A DNA stretch of 64,000 bases from JACMNW01 sp043721855 (GCA_043721855.1 JAYSPY010000025.1:3070-67069); one strand, 5' to 3'. Counted from the stretch's first letter, positions 41,856-51,745 are shown. Notes: generated by a model from the letters alone, not told the origin. Program-made: numbers and translations.

Positions 41856-44800
41856 CTACATCTCCTCCACCGCCACCACACCGCCAATCGCCTTGATCGC
41901 GCCCTTGATCTGGGGCGTGATCGGGTAGGGGTTGGGCAGGGCCAGATCAATCTCACGGCCAGTGGCCGGGTCTTGCACGCAGAGGATGATCTGGCCTTTT
42001 GAACGGCCGCCATCCAGCCGCGCAAACAGGCTGGCGACGGATGCGGCGGCCTCGGCGCGGTCCAGATAGATGCGCAAGGATGATCCGCCTGCATCGGCGG
42101 CCACCTGATCAATTGGCTGGGCCGCGCGGGCCAGCAGTTTCAGCGTGTCGCCTTCCAGCGTGGCCTCAACCGTGAGGACCACATTCCGCCCCGGTTGCAG
42201 CAGATCGCGCGCGGCCTCCAGCGTGTCGGAAAACACCGTTACCTCATACAAGCCCGTCGGATCAGACAGGCTGATGAAGGCAAAGCGGTTGCCCCGCGCG
42301 GATTTGCGTTCCTGCACGACCGATATGGAACCTGCGATCTTTTTGACGCAGGCGCCGTTTTGTGCGGCTTGGGTCAATTCGGTCAGCGTCAGTACCTGTT
42401 TGCGCTTTAGGGGCACCATGTAATCATCCAGCGGGTGGCCGGACAGATAAAAGCCGATGGCGAGGTGTTCCTCGGTCAACCGCTCCAGTGGTTGCCAATC
42501 ATCGCGGCCCATCAGGCGGGGTTCGGGCAGGTCGGCCCCGGCCTCACCAAACAAAGACACCTGCGACGATGCCCGCGCTTCATGCGTGGCGCCAGAATAG
42601 GCGACCAGCGCATCAAGCCCTTCGAAGACGCGGGCGCGGTTCGGGTCCAGCACATCAAACGCGCCCGCACGGGCCAGCATTTCCATCGGGCGTTTGCCGA
42701 CGCGTTTCAGATCGACCCGGCGCGCCATGTCATAAAGCGTGGCAAAGGGTTTGGCACCCCGCCCGGCCACGATAAGCCCCATCGCCTCCACCCCCACGCC
42801 TTTCAAAGCACCTAGGGCATAGACAACCGCACCGTCCTTGACGCTGAAGGTGGCAAGCGACGCATTCACACAGGGTGCCACGGTCTTGATCCCAAGCTTA
42901 TCAATCTCGCGCTTATACACCGCCAGTTTGTCGGTCAGGTGGATATCGCAGTTCATCACGGCGGCCATGAATTCCACCGGATGGTTGGCTTTCAAATACG
43001 CGGTTTGATAGCTGACCACGGCATAGGCGGCGGCGTGGGATTTGTTGAAACCGTAGTTGGCGAATTTTTCCAACAGGTCGAAGACCTCGCCCGCCTTATC
43101 CTTGGGCACATTATGTGTATCCGCCGCCCCTTTGATAAATTTCGGGCGTTCTTTTGCCATTTCTTCGGGGTTCTTTTTGCCCATGGCCCGGCGCAAAAGA
43201 TCCGCCCCGCCAAGGCTATAGCCGCCCATCACCTGGGCGATTTGCATCACCTGTTCCTGATAAACGATGATACCCTGGGTTTCCGCCAGAATATGATCGA
43301 TGGTCGGGTGGATGGATTCCAAATCGCGCAGGCCGTTTTTCACCTCGCAATAGGCGGGGATGTTTTCCATCGGGCCGGGGCGGTACAGCGCCACAAGCGC
43401 CACGATATCCTCGATGCAAGTGGGTTTCATGCGCCGAAGCGCGTCCATCATGCCAGTGGATTCCACCTGAAACACCGCCACAGTCTTGGCCGATGCGTAA
43501 AGATCGTAGGACGGCTTGTCGTCCAGCGGGATCATCGCGATGTCGATATCAATGCCGCGCAGGCGCAGCAAATCCAACGCGTTCTGGATCACGGTCAGGG
43601 TTTTCAGCCCCAGAAAATCGAACTTCACCAACCCCGCCGCTTCGACCCATTTCATGTTGAACTGCGTGGCCGGCATATCGGATTTCGGGTCTTGATAAAG
43701 CGGCACCAGTTCATCCAGCGGGCGATCACCAATCACCACGCCCGCCGCATGGGTGGAGGCGTTGCGCAGCAAACCCTCCAGCTGCTGGCCATAATTCAGC
43801 AGCCGTGCGACGACTTCTTCTTTCGCCGCCTCGCGCAAGCGCGGCTCATCGGCCAGCGCCTTGGTGATCGACACGGGCTTAACGCCTTCGACCGGGATCA
43901 TCTTCGACAGCCGGTCCACCTGACCGTAGGACATTTGCAAAACCCGGCCCACGTCGCGCACGGCGGCTTTGGACAGCAGGGCACCAAAGGTGATGATCTG
44001 TCCCACGCGGTCGCGCCCGTATTTGGCTTGAACGTAGTTGATCACTTCTTCGCGGCGATCCATGCAAAAGTCGATGTCGAAATCGGGCATCGACACGCGT
44101 TCGGGGTTCAGAAACCGCTCGAACAGCAGGCTGTAGCGCAGCGGATCAAGATCGGTGATGGTCAGCGCATAGGCGACCAGACTGCCCGCCCCCGACCCCC
44201 GGCCCGGCCCTACCGGAATGCCTTGTTTCTTGGCCCATTGGATGAAATCGGCCACGATCAGAAAATAGCCCGGGAAACCCATCTGTTCGATGATGCCCAG
44301 TTCAAACTCCAGCCGCTTTTCATATTCCTCAAGGCTGACAGAATGCGGGATCACGGCCAGCCGTGCCGCCAGCCCTTCACGGGCAAGGCGGCGTAACGCG
44401 TCCACCTCATCATCGGCGAATTTCGGCAGGATCGGGTCGCGCTTGGCCACTTTGAAGGCACAGCGGCGCGCGATCTCAACAGTGTTTTCCAAGGCTTCCG
44501 GCAGATCGGCGAACAGCGCGCACATCTCGGATTCAGTCTTGAAATAATGCTGAGGCGTCAGGCGGCGGCGCGGCGCTTGCTGATCGACATACGCACCTTC
44601 CGCAATGCAGATCAGCGCATCATGCGCCTCGTACATCGCGGCTTTGGGAAAATAAACGTCATTGGTGGCAACCAGCGGCAGGCCCGTGGCATAGGCCATC
44701 TCGACAAAGCCTTGTTCACACAGCGCTTCCGCCTCTGGCAGACGGTTGCCGGGGCCGGGATGGCGTTGCAATTCCACATAAAGCCGCGTGGGGTAAATGC

Positions 44801-45293
44801 TGGCCAGACGTGCCAGCAACGCCTCTGCCTTCGGCTTTTGCCCGGCCTGCAGATAGCGCCCCACCGGGCCATCTGCGCCCCCTGTCAGGCAGATGATGCC
44901 TTCGGAATGGGCGGCGAGTTCATCCAGCGTCACCTCTGGCAAGGCCCCGGCCTTATCCAGATACAGGCAGGAATTCAGCTTCATCAGGGCCATATACCCC
45001 GCCTCGTTTTGCGCCAGCAGCACAACAGGGGCTGAGGCGCGCGGCCGCTCACCGGGGCCAGCGGGATCATAGGCCACCGACACCTGACAGCCGATGATCG
45101 GTTGCAGGCCTGCGCCAGTGGCGGTGACAGAAAACTCCAACGCCGCGAACATATTGTTGGTATCAGTGATGGCAACCGCCGGCATATCGTGCGTTTTGCA
45201 CAGATCGACCAGCTTTTTGACCGGCACCGCCCCTTCCAGCAAGGAATGTTCGGTATGCACGCGCAGGTGAATGAATCGGGGGATGTTTGCCAT
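41856..45293 (-). CDS. dnaE: DNA polymerase III alpha subunit
   Basis: The 1145-residue replicative polymerase starts MANIPRFIHLRVHTEHSLLEGA, the PHP domain. It has PMPDFDIDFCMDRREEVINYV with the catalytic aspartates near residue 400, GPGRGSGAGSLVAYAL near 365 and the GFNKSHAAAYAVVSYQTAYLKANHP segment near 750. An OB-fold (AGSISVVQERKSARGNRF) lies near the C terminus. Length is that of proteobacterial DnaE. It is divergent from xdhA, sharing a 240-base intergenic region. Confidence 0.97.
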   Translation of the reverse strand: MANIPRFIHLRVHTEHSLLEGAVPVKKLVDLCKTHDMPAVAITDTNNMFAALEFSVTATGAGLQPIIGCQVSVAYDPAGPGERPRASAPVVLLAQNEAGYMALMKLNSCLYLDKAGALPEVTLDELAAHSEGIICLTGGADGPVGRYLQAGQKPKAEALLARLASIYPTRLYVELQRHPGPGNRLPEAEALCEQGFVEMAYATGLPLVATNDVYFPKAAMYEAHDALICIAEGAYVDQQAPRRRLTPQHYFKTESEMCALFADLPEALENTVEIARRCAFKVAKRDPILPKFADDEVDALRRLAREGLAARLAVIPHSVSLEEYEKRLEFELGIIEQMGFPGYFLIVADFIQWAKKQGIPVGPGRGSGAGSLVAYALTITDLDPLRYSLLFERFLNPERVSMPDFDIDFCMDRREEVINYVQAKYGRDRVGQIITFGALLSKAAVRDVGRVLQMSYGQVDRLSKMIPVEGVKPVSITKALADEPRLREAAKEEVVARLLNYGQQLEGLLRNASTHAAGVVIGDRPLDELVPLYQDPKSDMPATQFNMKWVEAAGLVKFDFLGLKTLTVIQNALDLLRLRGIDIDIAMIPLDDKPSYDLYASAKTVAVFQVESTGMMDALRRMKPTCIEDIVALVALYRPGPMENIPAYCEVKNGLRDLESIHPTIDHILAETQGIIVYQEQVMQIAQVMGGYSLGGADLLRRAMGKKNPEEMAKERPKFIKGAADTHNVPKDKAGEVFDLLEKFANYGFNKSHAAAYAVVSYQTAYLKANHPVEFMAAVMNCDIHLTDKLAVYKREIDKLGIKTVAPCVNASLATFSVKDGAVVYALGALKGVGVEAMGLIVAGRGAKPFATLYDMARRVDLKRVGKRPMEMLARAGAFDVLDPNRARVFEGLDALVAYSGATHEARASSQVSLFGEAGADLPEPRLMGRDDWQPLERLTEEHLAIGFYLSGHPLDDYMVPLKRKQVLTLTELTQAAQNGACVKKIAGSISVVQERKSARGNRFAFISLSDPTGLYEVTVFSDTLEAARDLLQPGRNVVLTVEATLEGDTLKLLARAAQPIDQVAADAGGSSLRIYLDRAEAAASVASLFARLDGGRSKGQIILCVQDPATGREIDLALPNPYPITPQIKGAIKAIGGVVAVEEM

Positions 45294-45533
45294 GTCTCAA
45301 CCTAACCTTTGCTTTTGGCCAGGGGAAGGGTGCCGCAGCTTTAGGCAAAAGGCGAAACTGCTTCCAAGTTTTAAGCGAAGGTAGTGCTTGCCAGGTGACG
45401 GCAGCGCAGGCTTCATGTAACAAGGGAATACCGGGAAAATCCGGGGATGCGTGCCCGCTTTACGTCGCATCGGGCGGCACGCACCGGCCTTAAGCGAAGG
45501 GCCATCATGGGGAGAAGGCGGCAGGTTGCTTGA
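45294..45533. other. Divergent intergenic region between dnaE and xdhA
   Basis: No gene is seen. TTAAGCGAAGG occurs twice in the same orientation, at 45371-45381 and 45490-45500, 119 bases apart, the second 34 bases before the xdhA start. This could be a regulatory pair, but it is only a repeated 11-mer. No known riboswitch is evident. Confidence 0.45.
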
Positions 45534-46949
45534 ATGGCCGATATCGCGTTTCACTTGAATGGCGCGCCTGTCCGCGCAGCGGGCGTCCTTCCCACGCAAA
45601 CGCTGCTGGATTGGCTGCGCCTTGACGCTGGCCTTTGCGGCACCAAGGAAGGCTGCAATGAGGGCGACTGCGGCGCTTGCACGGTTATGGTCACCGACGC
45701 TTCCGGTTCGCGCGCGCTAAACGCCTGCATCCTGTTTCTGCCGCAACTGCATGGCAAGGCGGTGCGCACCGTCGAAGGTATCTCTGGCGCGGACGGCACC
45801 CTGCACCCGGTACAAACCGCGATGATCCAACACCACGGCAGCCAATGCGGTTTTTGCACGCCGGGCTTTGTCGTCTCGATGGCCACGGCACATCTGAACC
45901 GCCAGACCGATCACGACGATCAGCTGGCAGGCAACCTTTGCCGTTGCACAGGATACGCACCCATCATCCGTGCCGCAAAAGCGGCGGCGTCCGCCCCGGT
46001 GCCTGCGTGGATGACCGAAGATGCCACCCATTTCATCTTTGTGCAAATATCCTCGGGGATGGGGTCCGGGGAAGGGGCAGACAGCCCCTTCCCCGGCTAT
46101 TTCAGCCCTCGCGACAGTGACGAACTGGCGGATTGGTATTTGCAAAACCCCGACGCCACGCTGATCGCCGGGGCCACGGATGTGGGACTTTGGGTCACCA
46201 AAGACATGCGCGACCTTGGCACGGTGGCCTTTCTAGGTGGCATCCGCGACCTGCAACAGATTGAGCGGTCAGGCGACGCACTCCATATCGGCGCGGGTGT
46301 CACCATCGCGGCCCTGCGCCGGGCAATTGCCGATCTGCATCCGTCCTTCGCCGACCTTTTGCGGCGTTATTCGTCAGAACAAGTGCGCAACGCGGCGACG
46401 ATTGGCGGCAACATCGCCAATGGCTCGCCCATCGGTGACGCTCCGCCTGCGCTGATAGCCTTGGTGGCGACGCTGCACTTGCGGCGCGGTGATGATCTGC
46501 GCTCACTCCCGTTGCAGAACTTCTTCCTCGACTACCGCAAGCAAGACCGCCGCCCCGGCGAATTTGTGGCCGGCGTGTCGATCCCGGCGCATGCGCCAAA
46601 TCTGCGCTGCTACAAAATCTCCAAGCGCTTTGATCAGGATATTTCTGCGGTGCTTGGCTGTTTCAACGTCAGCGTTGAAAACGGTTTTGTCACTTCAGCC
46701 CGCATCGCCTTTGGCGGCATGGCCGGTATCCCGAAGCGCGCAGATGCGGTTGAAGCGGCTTTGATTGGCAAGCCATGGACGCTGGCCACGGTTCAGGCCG
46801 CACAGGCGAAATTCGCCGAAGATTTCACCCCGATGTCGGATATGCGCGCCTCTGCCGACTACCGCCTGACCACGGCTTCGAACCTGCTGATCCGGTATTT
46901 CCATGATCTGAGCGGCGTGCCAGTCTCGGTGCTGGAGGTGCAGCCATGA
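45534..46949 (+). CDS. xdhA: Xanthine dehydrogenase small subunit (FeS/FAD)
   Basis: The 471-residue subunit has GLCGTKEGCNEGDCGACTV near residue 35 and CGFCTPGF / NLCRCTGYAPI near 105-140 for two 2Fe-2S clusters, then a FAD domain (IAGATDVGLWVTKDM, ATIGGNIANGSPIGD). It passes electrons from XdhB to NAD. In the linker between the domains, about residues 165-188, lies the in-frame dispersed repeat at 46029-46096. It overlaps xdhB by 4 bases. Confidence 0.95.
   Translation: MADIAFHLNGAPVRAAGVLPTQTLLDWLRLDAGLCGTKEGCNEGDCGACTVMVTDASGSRALNACILFLPQLHGKAVRTVEGISGADGTLHPVQTAMIQHHGSQCGFCTPGFVVSMATAHLNRQTDHDDQLAGNLCRCTGYAPIIRAAKAAASAPVPAWMTEDATHFIFVQISSGMGSGEGADSPFPGYFSPRDSDELADWYLQNPDATLIAGATDVGLWVTKDMRDLGTVAFLGGIRDLQQIERSGDALHIGAGVTIAALRRAIADLHPSFADLLRRYSSEQVRNAATIGGNIANGSPIGDAPPALIALVATLHLRRGDDLRSLPLQNFFLDYRKQDRRPGEFVAGVSIPAHAPNLRCYKISKRFDQDISAVLGCFNVSVENGFVTSARIAFGGMAGIPKRADAVEAALIGKPWTLATVQAAQAKFAEDFTPMSDMRASADYRLTTASNLLIRYFHDLSGVPVSVLEVQP
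46029..46096. repeat. Repeat-like insert inside xdhA with perfect hairpin
   Basis: TTCATCTTTGTGCAAATATC near 46031 resembles the core of the dispersed family (CAAATACTC), and is followed by a perfect 12-bp inverted repeat, CCGGGGAAGGGG (46066-46077) with CCCCTTCCCCGG (46085-46096) around CAGACAG. It is translated in frame in the FeS/FAD linker. Confidence 0.65.
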
Positions 46950-49276
46950 CCATGGGAAAACCCCTGCCGCATGACGCAGCCCCCCTGCATGTGACGGGTG
47001 AGGCGCGCTATATTGACGATCTACCGACGCCCGCGAACACGCTGCATCTTGCCTTTGGGCTGTCCGCCATCGCGCACGGGACCATCACGGCAGCCGACCT
47101 TGCCGCCGTCCGCGCGGCCCCCGGCGTGGTTGCAGTTTATGCCGCGGATGATTTCACCGACATGCCCGATTGCAGCCCGTCCGCCCATGACGAGCCGCTG
47201 CTGGCCACTGGCACTGTGCATTACATTGGCCAGCCGGTGTTTCTGGTGGCCGCCACCAGCCACCACGCCGCCCGCCACGCGGCGCGGCTTGGCAAAATCA
47301 CCTACTCCGAACTGCCTGCCCTGCTGACTGTCGATGACGCCCTTGCCGCCAACAGCCGCTTTGAATCCGGCCCGGTGATCTGGGCGCGGGGCGATGCCAA
47401 TGCCGCCATCCATGCCGCCGCCCACCAGATTGACGGCAGCTTTGAGGTCGGCGGGCAGGAGCATTTTTATCTGGAAGGCCAGATCGCCCTCGCCCTGCCG
47501 CAAGAGGGCGGCGACATGGTGGTGCATTCCTCCACCCAGCACCCGACGGAAATTCAGCACAAGGTGGCCCACGCGCTGCACCTGCCGATGAACGCCGTCA
47601 GGGTCGAAGTGCGCCGGATGGGCGGCGGTTTTGGTGGCAAAGAGTCCCAAGGCAACGCGCTGGCCATTGCCTGCGCCATTGCGGCCCGCAATACCGGGCG
47701 GCCTTGCAAGATGCGCTATGACCGTGATGATGACATGATGATCACCGGCAAACGCCACGATCTGCGCATAAACTATCGCGCCGGGTTTGATGCGCAGGGC
47801 GTGCTGCAGGGTATGGAGTTTCGGCACCTGTTCCGCTGTGGTTGGAGCATGGATTTATCTCTGCCCGTCGCTGACCGCGCCATGCTGCACGCGGACAATG
47901 CCTATTTCCTGCCCAATATCCGCATAGAAAGCCACCGCCTGAAAACCAACACCCAAAGCGCCACCGCGTATCGCGGCTTTGGTGGCCCGCAGGGCGTGAT
48001 CGGGATCGAGCGGGTGATGGACCATATCGCCTTCACGCTGGCCGTTGATCCGCTGTCGGTGCGGCGCGCGAACTTTTATGCGGCGATGGCGGATAGATCG
48101 GATGCCTCCGGCGGGAGTATTTTGGCGAAAAGGAAGCCGCAAACCACGCCCTATCATATGCCGGTGGAGGATTTCATCGGGGGTGAGATGGTGGAGGCAC
48201 TTGAGGTAAGCGCGGGGTATGCCGCGCGACGGGCCGAGATTGCGATATGGAACGCCGCCTCCCCGATCCTGAAACGCGGGATTGCGCTGACCCCGGTGAA
48301 GTTTGGCATTTCGTTCACGCTTACCCAATACAATCAGGCTGGTGCTTTGGTGCATGTGTATCAGGACGGATCGATCCATCTTAATCATGGTGGCACCGAA
48401 ATGGGCCAGGGTCTGTTCCAGAAGGTGGCGCAGGTGGCGGCGGGTGTGTTCGGGGTGGATGCGTGGATGGTGAAGATCACCGCCACCGATACCAGCAAGG
48501 TGCCCAATACTTCGGCAACCGCCGCGTCATCAGGCGCGGACTTGAACGGAATGGCGACGCAAGCCGCGTGTGAGACAATCCGGGCGCGGTTGGCGGAACA
48601 TCTGGCGGCCAAACATCAGGCGAACCCGGCAGATGTGACCTTTGCCAAGGGCCGCGTTGCCGTATCTGGCGCCGATTACGGTTTCGCCGAAGTGGCCTTG
48701 ATGGCCTATCAGGCGCGGGTTTCGCTCTCGTCCACCGGCTTTTATGCCACGCCGAAAATCATTTGGGACAGGCTTAAAGGCGAAGGACGTCCGTTCTTGT
48801 ATTTCGCTTACGGTGCCGCCGTGACGGAAGTGGTAATTGACACGCTGACAGGCGAAAACCGCATTCTGCGCGCGGATATCTTGCATGATACCGGCACGTC
48901 GCTGAACCCCGCGATTGATATCGGCCAGATCGAGGGCGCTTATGTGCAAGGCGCGGGTTGGCTCACGACCGAGGAATTGGTTTGGGATGCACGCGGCAAT
49001 CTTCGCACGCATGCCCCCAGCACCTACAAGATCCCCGCCTGTTCGGATCGCCCGCGTGTGTTTAACGTGGCTTTGTGGGATCAGCCGAACCGCGAGGATA
49101 CAGTCGGCAAATCCAAAGCCGTGGGCGAGCCGCCGTTCATGCTGGGCATTTCTGCATTCTTTGCGCTGTCTGACGCCATAGCTGCCGCAGGCGATGGCAC
49201 GATTTACCCCGCCCTTGATGCCCCCGCCACGCCGGAACGCATTCTGGCCGCCGTGCAAAGGCAGCGCCATGTTTGA
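46946..49276 (+). CDS. xdhB: Xanthine dehydrogenase large (molybdopterin) subunit
   Basis: The 776-residue molybdenum subunit oxidises hypoxanthine and xanthine to urate. Key elements are GQEHFYLEGQ near residue 170, RRMGGGFGGKESQGN near 226, TAYRGFGGPQG near 340, NHGGTEMGQG near 480 and the C-terminal KAVGEPPFMLGIS with the catalytic Glu near 728. A region of about 14 residues (SDASGGSILAKRKPQ, near 385-398) is encoded by a dispersed repeat copy at 48099-48140. Overlaps of 4 bases with xdhA and 8 with xdhC show tight coupling. Confidence 0.95.
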   Translation: MTMGKPLPHDAAPLHVTGEARYIDDLPTPANTLHLAFGLSAIAHGTITAADLAAVRAAPGVVAVYAADDFTDMPDCSPSAHDEPLLATGTVHYIGQPVFLVAATSHHAARHAARLGKITYSELPALLTVDDALAANSRFESGPVIWARGDANAAIHAAAHQIDGSFEVGGQEHFYLEGQIALALPQEGGDMVVHSSTQHPTEIQHKVAHALHLPMNAVRVEVRRMGGGFGGKESQGNALAIACAIAARNTGRPCKMRYDRDDDMMITGKRHDLRINYRAGFDAQGVLQGMEFRHLFRCGWSMDLSLPVADRAMLHADNAYFLPNIRIESHRLKTNTQSATAYRGFGGPQGVIGIERVMDHIAFTLAVDPLSVRRANFYAAMADRSDASGGSILAKRKPQTTPYHMPVEDFIGGEMVEALEVSAGYAARRAEIAIWNAASPILKRGIALTPVKFGISFTLTQYNQAGALVHVYQDGSIHLNHGGTEMGQGLFQKVAQVAAGVFGVDAWMVKITATDTSKVPNTSATAASSGADLNGMATQAACETIRARLAEHLAAKHQANPADVTFAKGRVAVSGADYGFAEVALMAYQARVSLSSTGFYATPKIIWDRLKGEGRPFLYFAYGAAVTEVVIDTLTGENRILRADILHDTGTSLNPAIDIGQIEGAYVQGAGWLTTEELVWDARGNLRTHAPSTYKIPACSDRPRVFNVALWDQPNREDTVGKSKAVGEPPFMLGISAFFALSDAIAAAGDGTIYPALDAPATPERILAAVQRQRHV
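48099..48140. repeat. Dispersed repeat, copy D, inside xdhB
   Basis: GGGAGTATTTTGGCGAAAAG at 48113-48132, preceded by GGATGCCTCCGGC, is a variant of the AAGATGAGTATTTGGGCGAAAAGG core (copy C orientation). It is read in frame in xdhB as part of a surface-loop-like segment. Confidence 0.75.
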
Positions 49277-50210
49277 CCGATTGGCCCTACAAGACGCCGT
49301 TGCAAAATATGGCACAGTCGCCCGCGTGGTGATTGCGGCGTATGGAGGATCAAGCCCCCGCGAAACCGGGGCCGCGATGCTGGTGTGGGCTAGCGGGCAA
49401 TCGGGCACCATTGGCGGCGGCGCGTTGGAATGGCAGGCCACACTAGATGCGCGGGCGATGCTGGCGGGGGGGCACAGTGCGCGACTGGACCGGGTGCCTC
49501 TCGGTCCGGCACTTGGCCAGTGCTGCGGCGGCGCGGTGACGTTGCTGACCGAAGTTTATGATGCTAAAACAGTTGCCACCCTGCCCGGTGACGTGATCGC
49601 GCGCAGCGTCGATGGCCGCGCGATGCCGCTTGCCGTCAAGCGCATCCTGGATGGCGCGCGCAGCAGGGGGCAAATCCCCGCAGCGCAGTTGCTGCAAGGC
49701 TGGTTCATTGAACCCCTAACCAAACCCCAACGCCAGCTTTGGCTTTGGGGTGCGGGGCATGTCGGGCGGGCGTTGGTGCATACGCTGGCCCCGCTGCCTG
49801 ATCTGGCGATCACTTGGGTTGATGTGGCGATAGAACGGTTTCCAGATCCCATTCCCGCCACCGTGCGCGCGTTGCCGGTGCCGAACCCGGCGGATGTGGT
49901 GACATTTGCGCCACCAGATGCCGAACACCTGATCCTGACCTACAGCCATGCGCTGGACCTTGATCTGTGCCACCGTTTGCTGGGCCATGGTTTTGCCACC
50001 GCTGGCCTGATCGGGTCTGCCACCAAATGGGCGCGGTTTCGGTCCCGGCTGGCGGCACTTGGCCACACGCCCGCACACATCGCCCGCATTCAGTGCCCGA
50101 TTGGCGACCCAAGCCTTGGCAAACACCCAAGCCAAATCGCCATTGGCGTGGCCTGCGCCTTTCTTGAACCCAAACGCCAATCCATCCCCCGACAGGAGAC
50201 TGCGCTATGA
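49269..50210 (+). CDS. xdhC: Xanthine dehydrogenase accessory protein
   Basis: The 313-residue XdhC starts MFDRLALQDAVAKYGTVARVVI with the TIGGGALEW and GQCCGGAVT motifs near residues 41-80, and a Rossmann-like LWGAGHVGRALVH near residue 160. XdhC sulfurates and delivers the molybdenum cofactor to XdhB. The start overlaps the xdhB end (8 bases); the longer upstream reading is inside xdhB. The stop overlaps the ABC ATPase start by 4 bases. Confidence 0.93.
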   Translation: MFDRLALQDAVAKYGTVARVVIAAYGGSSPRETGAAMLVWASGQSGTIGGGALEWQATLDARAMLAGGHSARLDRVPLGPALGQCCGGAVTLLTEVYDAKTVATLPGDVIARSVDGRAMPLAVKRILDGARSRGQIPAAQLLQGWFIEPLTKPQRQLWLWGAGHVGRALVHTLAPLPDLAITWVDVAIERFPDPIPATVRALPVPNPADVVTFAPPDAEHLILTYSHALDLDLCHRLLGHGFATAGLIGSATKWARFRSRLAALGHTPAHIARIQCPIGDPSLGKHPSQIAIGVACAFLEPKRQSIPRQETAL

Positions 50211-51745
50211 CCAGCGATGCTCGGCCCGTGCTTTTGGCGGTGGAAGGGGTTACCAAGGCCTACCCCGGCGTGGTGGCCAATTCCGATGTGTCGTTTTCCG
50301 TGCGCGAGGGTGAGGTCCACGCATTGCTGGGGGAAAACGGCGCGGGGAAATCGACGCTGGTGAAGATGATTTACGGGTTGGTGAAACCGGACTTAGGCCG
50401 CATGACCCTGCGGGGGGCAGCCTACACCCCACATGAACCCCGCGCTGCACGGGCGTCTGGCGTGGCGATGGTTTTTCAGCATTTCAGCCTGTTCGAGGCA
50501 CTGAATGTGGCCGAAAACGTTGCCCTCGGCATGGAAAACCCGCCTGCGATGGGCGCGCTGGCGGCAAAGATCACCCAAGTCAGCAACGCCTACGGCCTGC
50601 CGTTGGACCCCGCCCGCATGGTTGGTGATCTGTCGGCGGGGGAACGTCAGCGGGTAGAGATTATCCGCTGCCTGCTGCAAGACCCGAAGCTGTTGATCAT
50701 GGACGAACCGACAAGCGTTCTGACCCCGCAAGAGGTTGAAATCCTGTTCAAAACCTTGCGGCAACTGGCATCTGAGGGCACAGCGATCCTGTATATCAGC
50801 CATAAGCTGGAGGAAATTCGTACGCTTTGTGATGAGGCGACGATCCTTCGGCGCGGCAAAGTGGTGGCCACCTGCACCCCGCGCGACCGCACCGCGCGCG
50901 AAATGGCGGAACTGATGGTGGGCGCGGTTTTGACGCCGCCCGCGCGCGGCAAACCTAAGGAATGGCCGGATGCCAAGGCGGCGTTGGAGGTGACGGGGCT
51001 TTCGGTGAACTCGCCCATTCCCTTTGGGACATCGTTGAAAAGCATCAGCTTTTCGGTGCGGCGGGGCGAGGTGTTGGGCATCGCAGGCGTGGCAGGCAAT
51101 GGGCAGGATGAACTGCTGCTGGCGCTGTCGGGCGAATTGAAATCCGCGCCGAATATGGTGCAAAGTTTCGGGATTCCGCTGGGCAAACTGGGGCCAAACC
51201 AACGCCGAGAACGGGGTTTCGTGTCCGCCCCCGAAGACCGCTTGGGCCATGCCGCAGCGCCGGATATGAGTTTGGTTGAAAACGCTTTCCTGACCGGAGC
51301 CATTCGCAAAAATCTGGCGAAATCCGGCTTTGTCGATTGGACGGCGACCCGCCAGTTTGCGGAACAAGTGATCAAGGATTACGACGTGCGCACGCCGGGC
51401 AGCCATGTCGCAGCACGCGCGCTGTCGGGCGGAAATTTGCAGAAATTCGTCATCGGGCGCGAATTGTCGCTTACCCCCGATGTGATCGTGATCAATCAAC
51501 CGACCTGGGGGGTGGATGCCGCCGCCGCCGCCGCGATCCGGCAGGCCATTCTGAACCGCGCATCCGAAGGGGCGGCAGTCGTGGTGATCAGCCAGGACCT
51601 TGATGAACTTCTTGAAATCGCAGACCGTTTCGCGGTGCTGAACGAAGGGCGGCTGACCAAGCCCCGCCCGGTGCAGGGTCTGACGATGGATGAGATTGGC
51701 CTGATGATGGGCGGCGCGCATGGCATGGAGGCAGCCCATGTTTAG
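50207..51745 (+). CDS. ABC transporter ATPase, two-domain (BMP/nucleoside type)
   Basis: The 512-residue protein has two ATPase domains. The first has Walker A GENGAGKSTLVKM near residue 44 and signature LSAGERQRVEI; the second has GVAGNGQDELL near residue 300 (degenerate Walker A) and the signature LSGGNLQKFVIGRE near 405. This two-domain architecture is of the sugar/nucleoside (RbsA/YufO) class. It follows xdhC with a 4-base overlap and precedes the permease by an overlap. Together with BMP-family binding protein and XDH it suggests purine or nucleoside import. Confidence 0.92.
   Translation: MTSDARPVLLAVEGVTKAYPGVVANSDVSFSVREGEVHALLGENGAGKSTLVKMIYGLVKPDLGRMTLRGAAYTPHEPRAARASGVAMVFQHFSLFEALNVAENVALGMENPPAMGALAAKITQVSNAYGLPLDPARMVGDLSAGERQRVEIIRCLLQDPKLLIMDEPTSVLTPQEVEILFKTLRQLASEGTAILYISHKLEEIRTLCDEATILRRGKVVATCTPRDRTAREMAELMVGAVLTPPARGKPKEWPDAKAALEVTGLSVNSPIPFGTSLKSISFSVRRGEVLGIAGVAGNGQDELLLALSGELKSAPNMVQSFGIPLGKLGPNQRRERGFVSAPEDRLGHAAAPDMSLVENAFLTGAIRKNLAKSGFVDWTATRQFAEQVIKDYDVRTPGSHVAARALSGGNLQKFVIGRELSLTPDVIVINQPTWGVDAAAAAAIRQAILNRASEGAAVVVISQDLDELLEIADRFAVLNEGRLTKPRPVQGLTMDEIGLMMGGAHGMEAAHV

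Noticed and set aside
45294..45533. Purine riboswitch before xdhA
   Set aside because: I could not recognise a three-stem purine aptamer or other known riboswitch core in the region; only a repeated 11-mer is seen.
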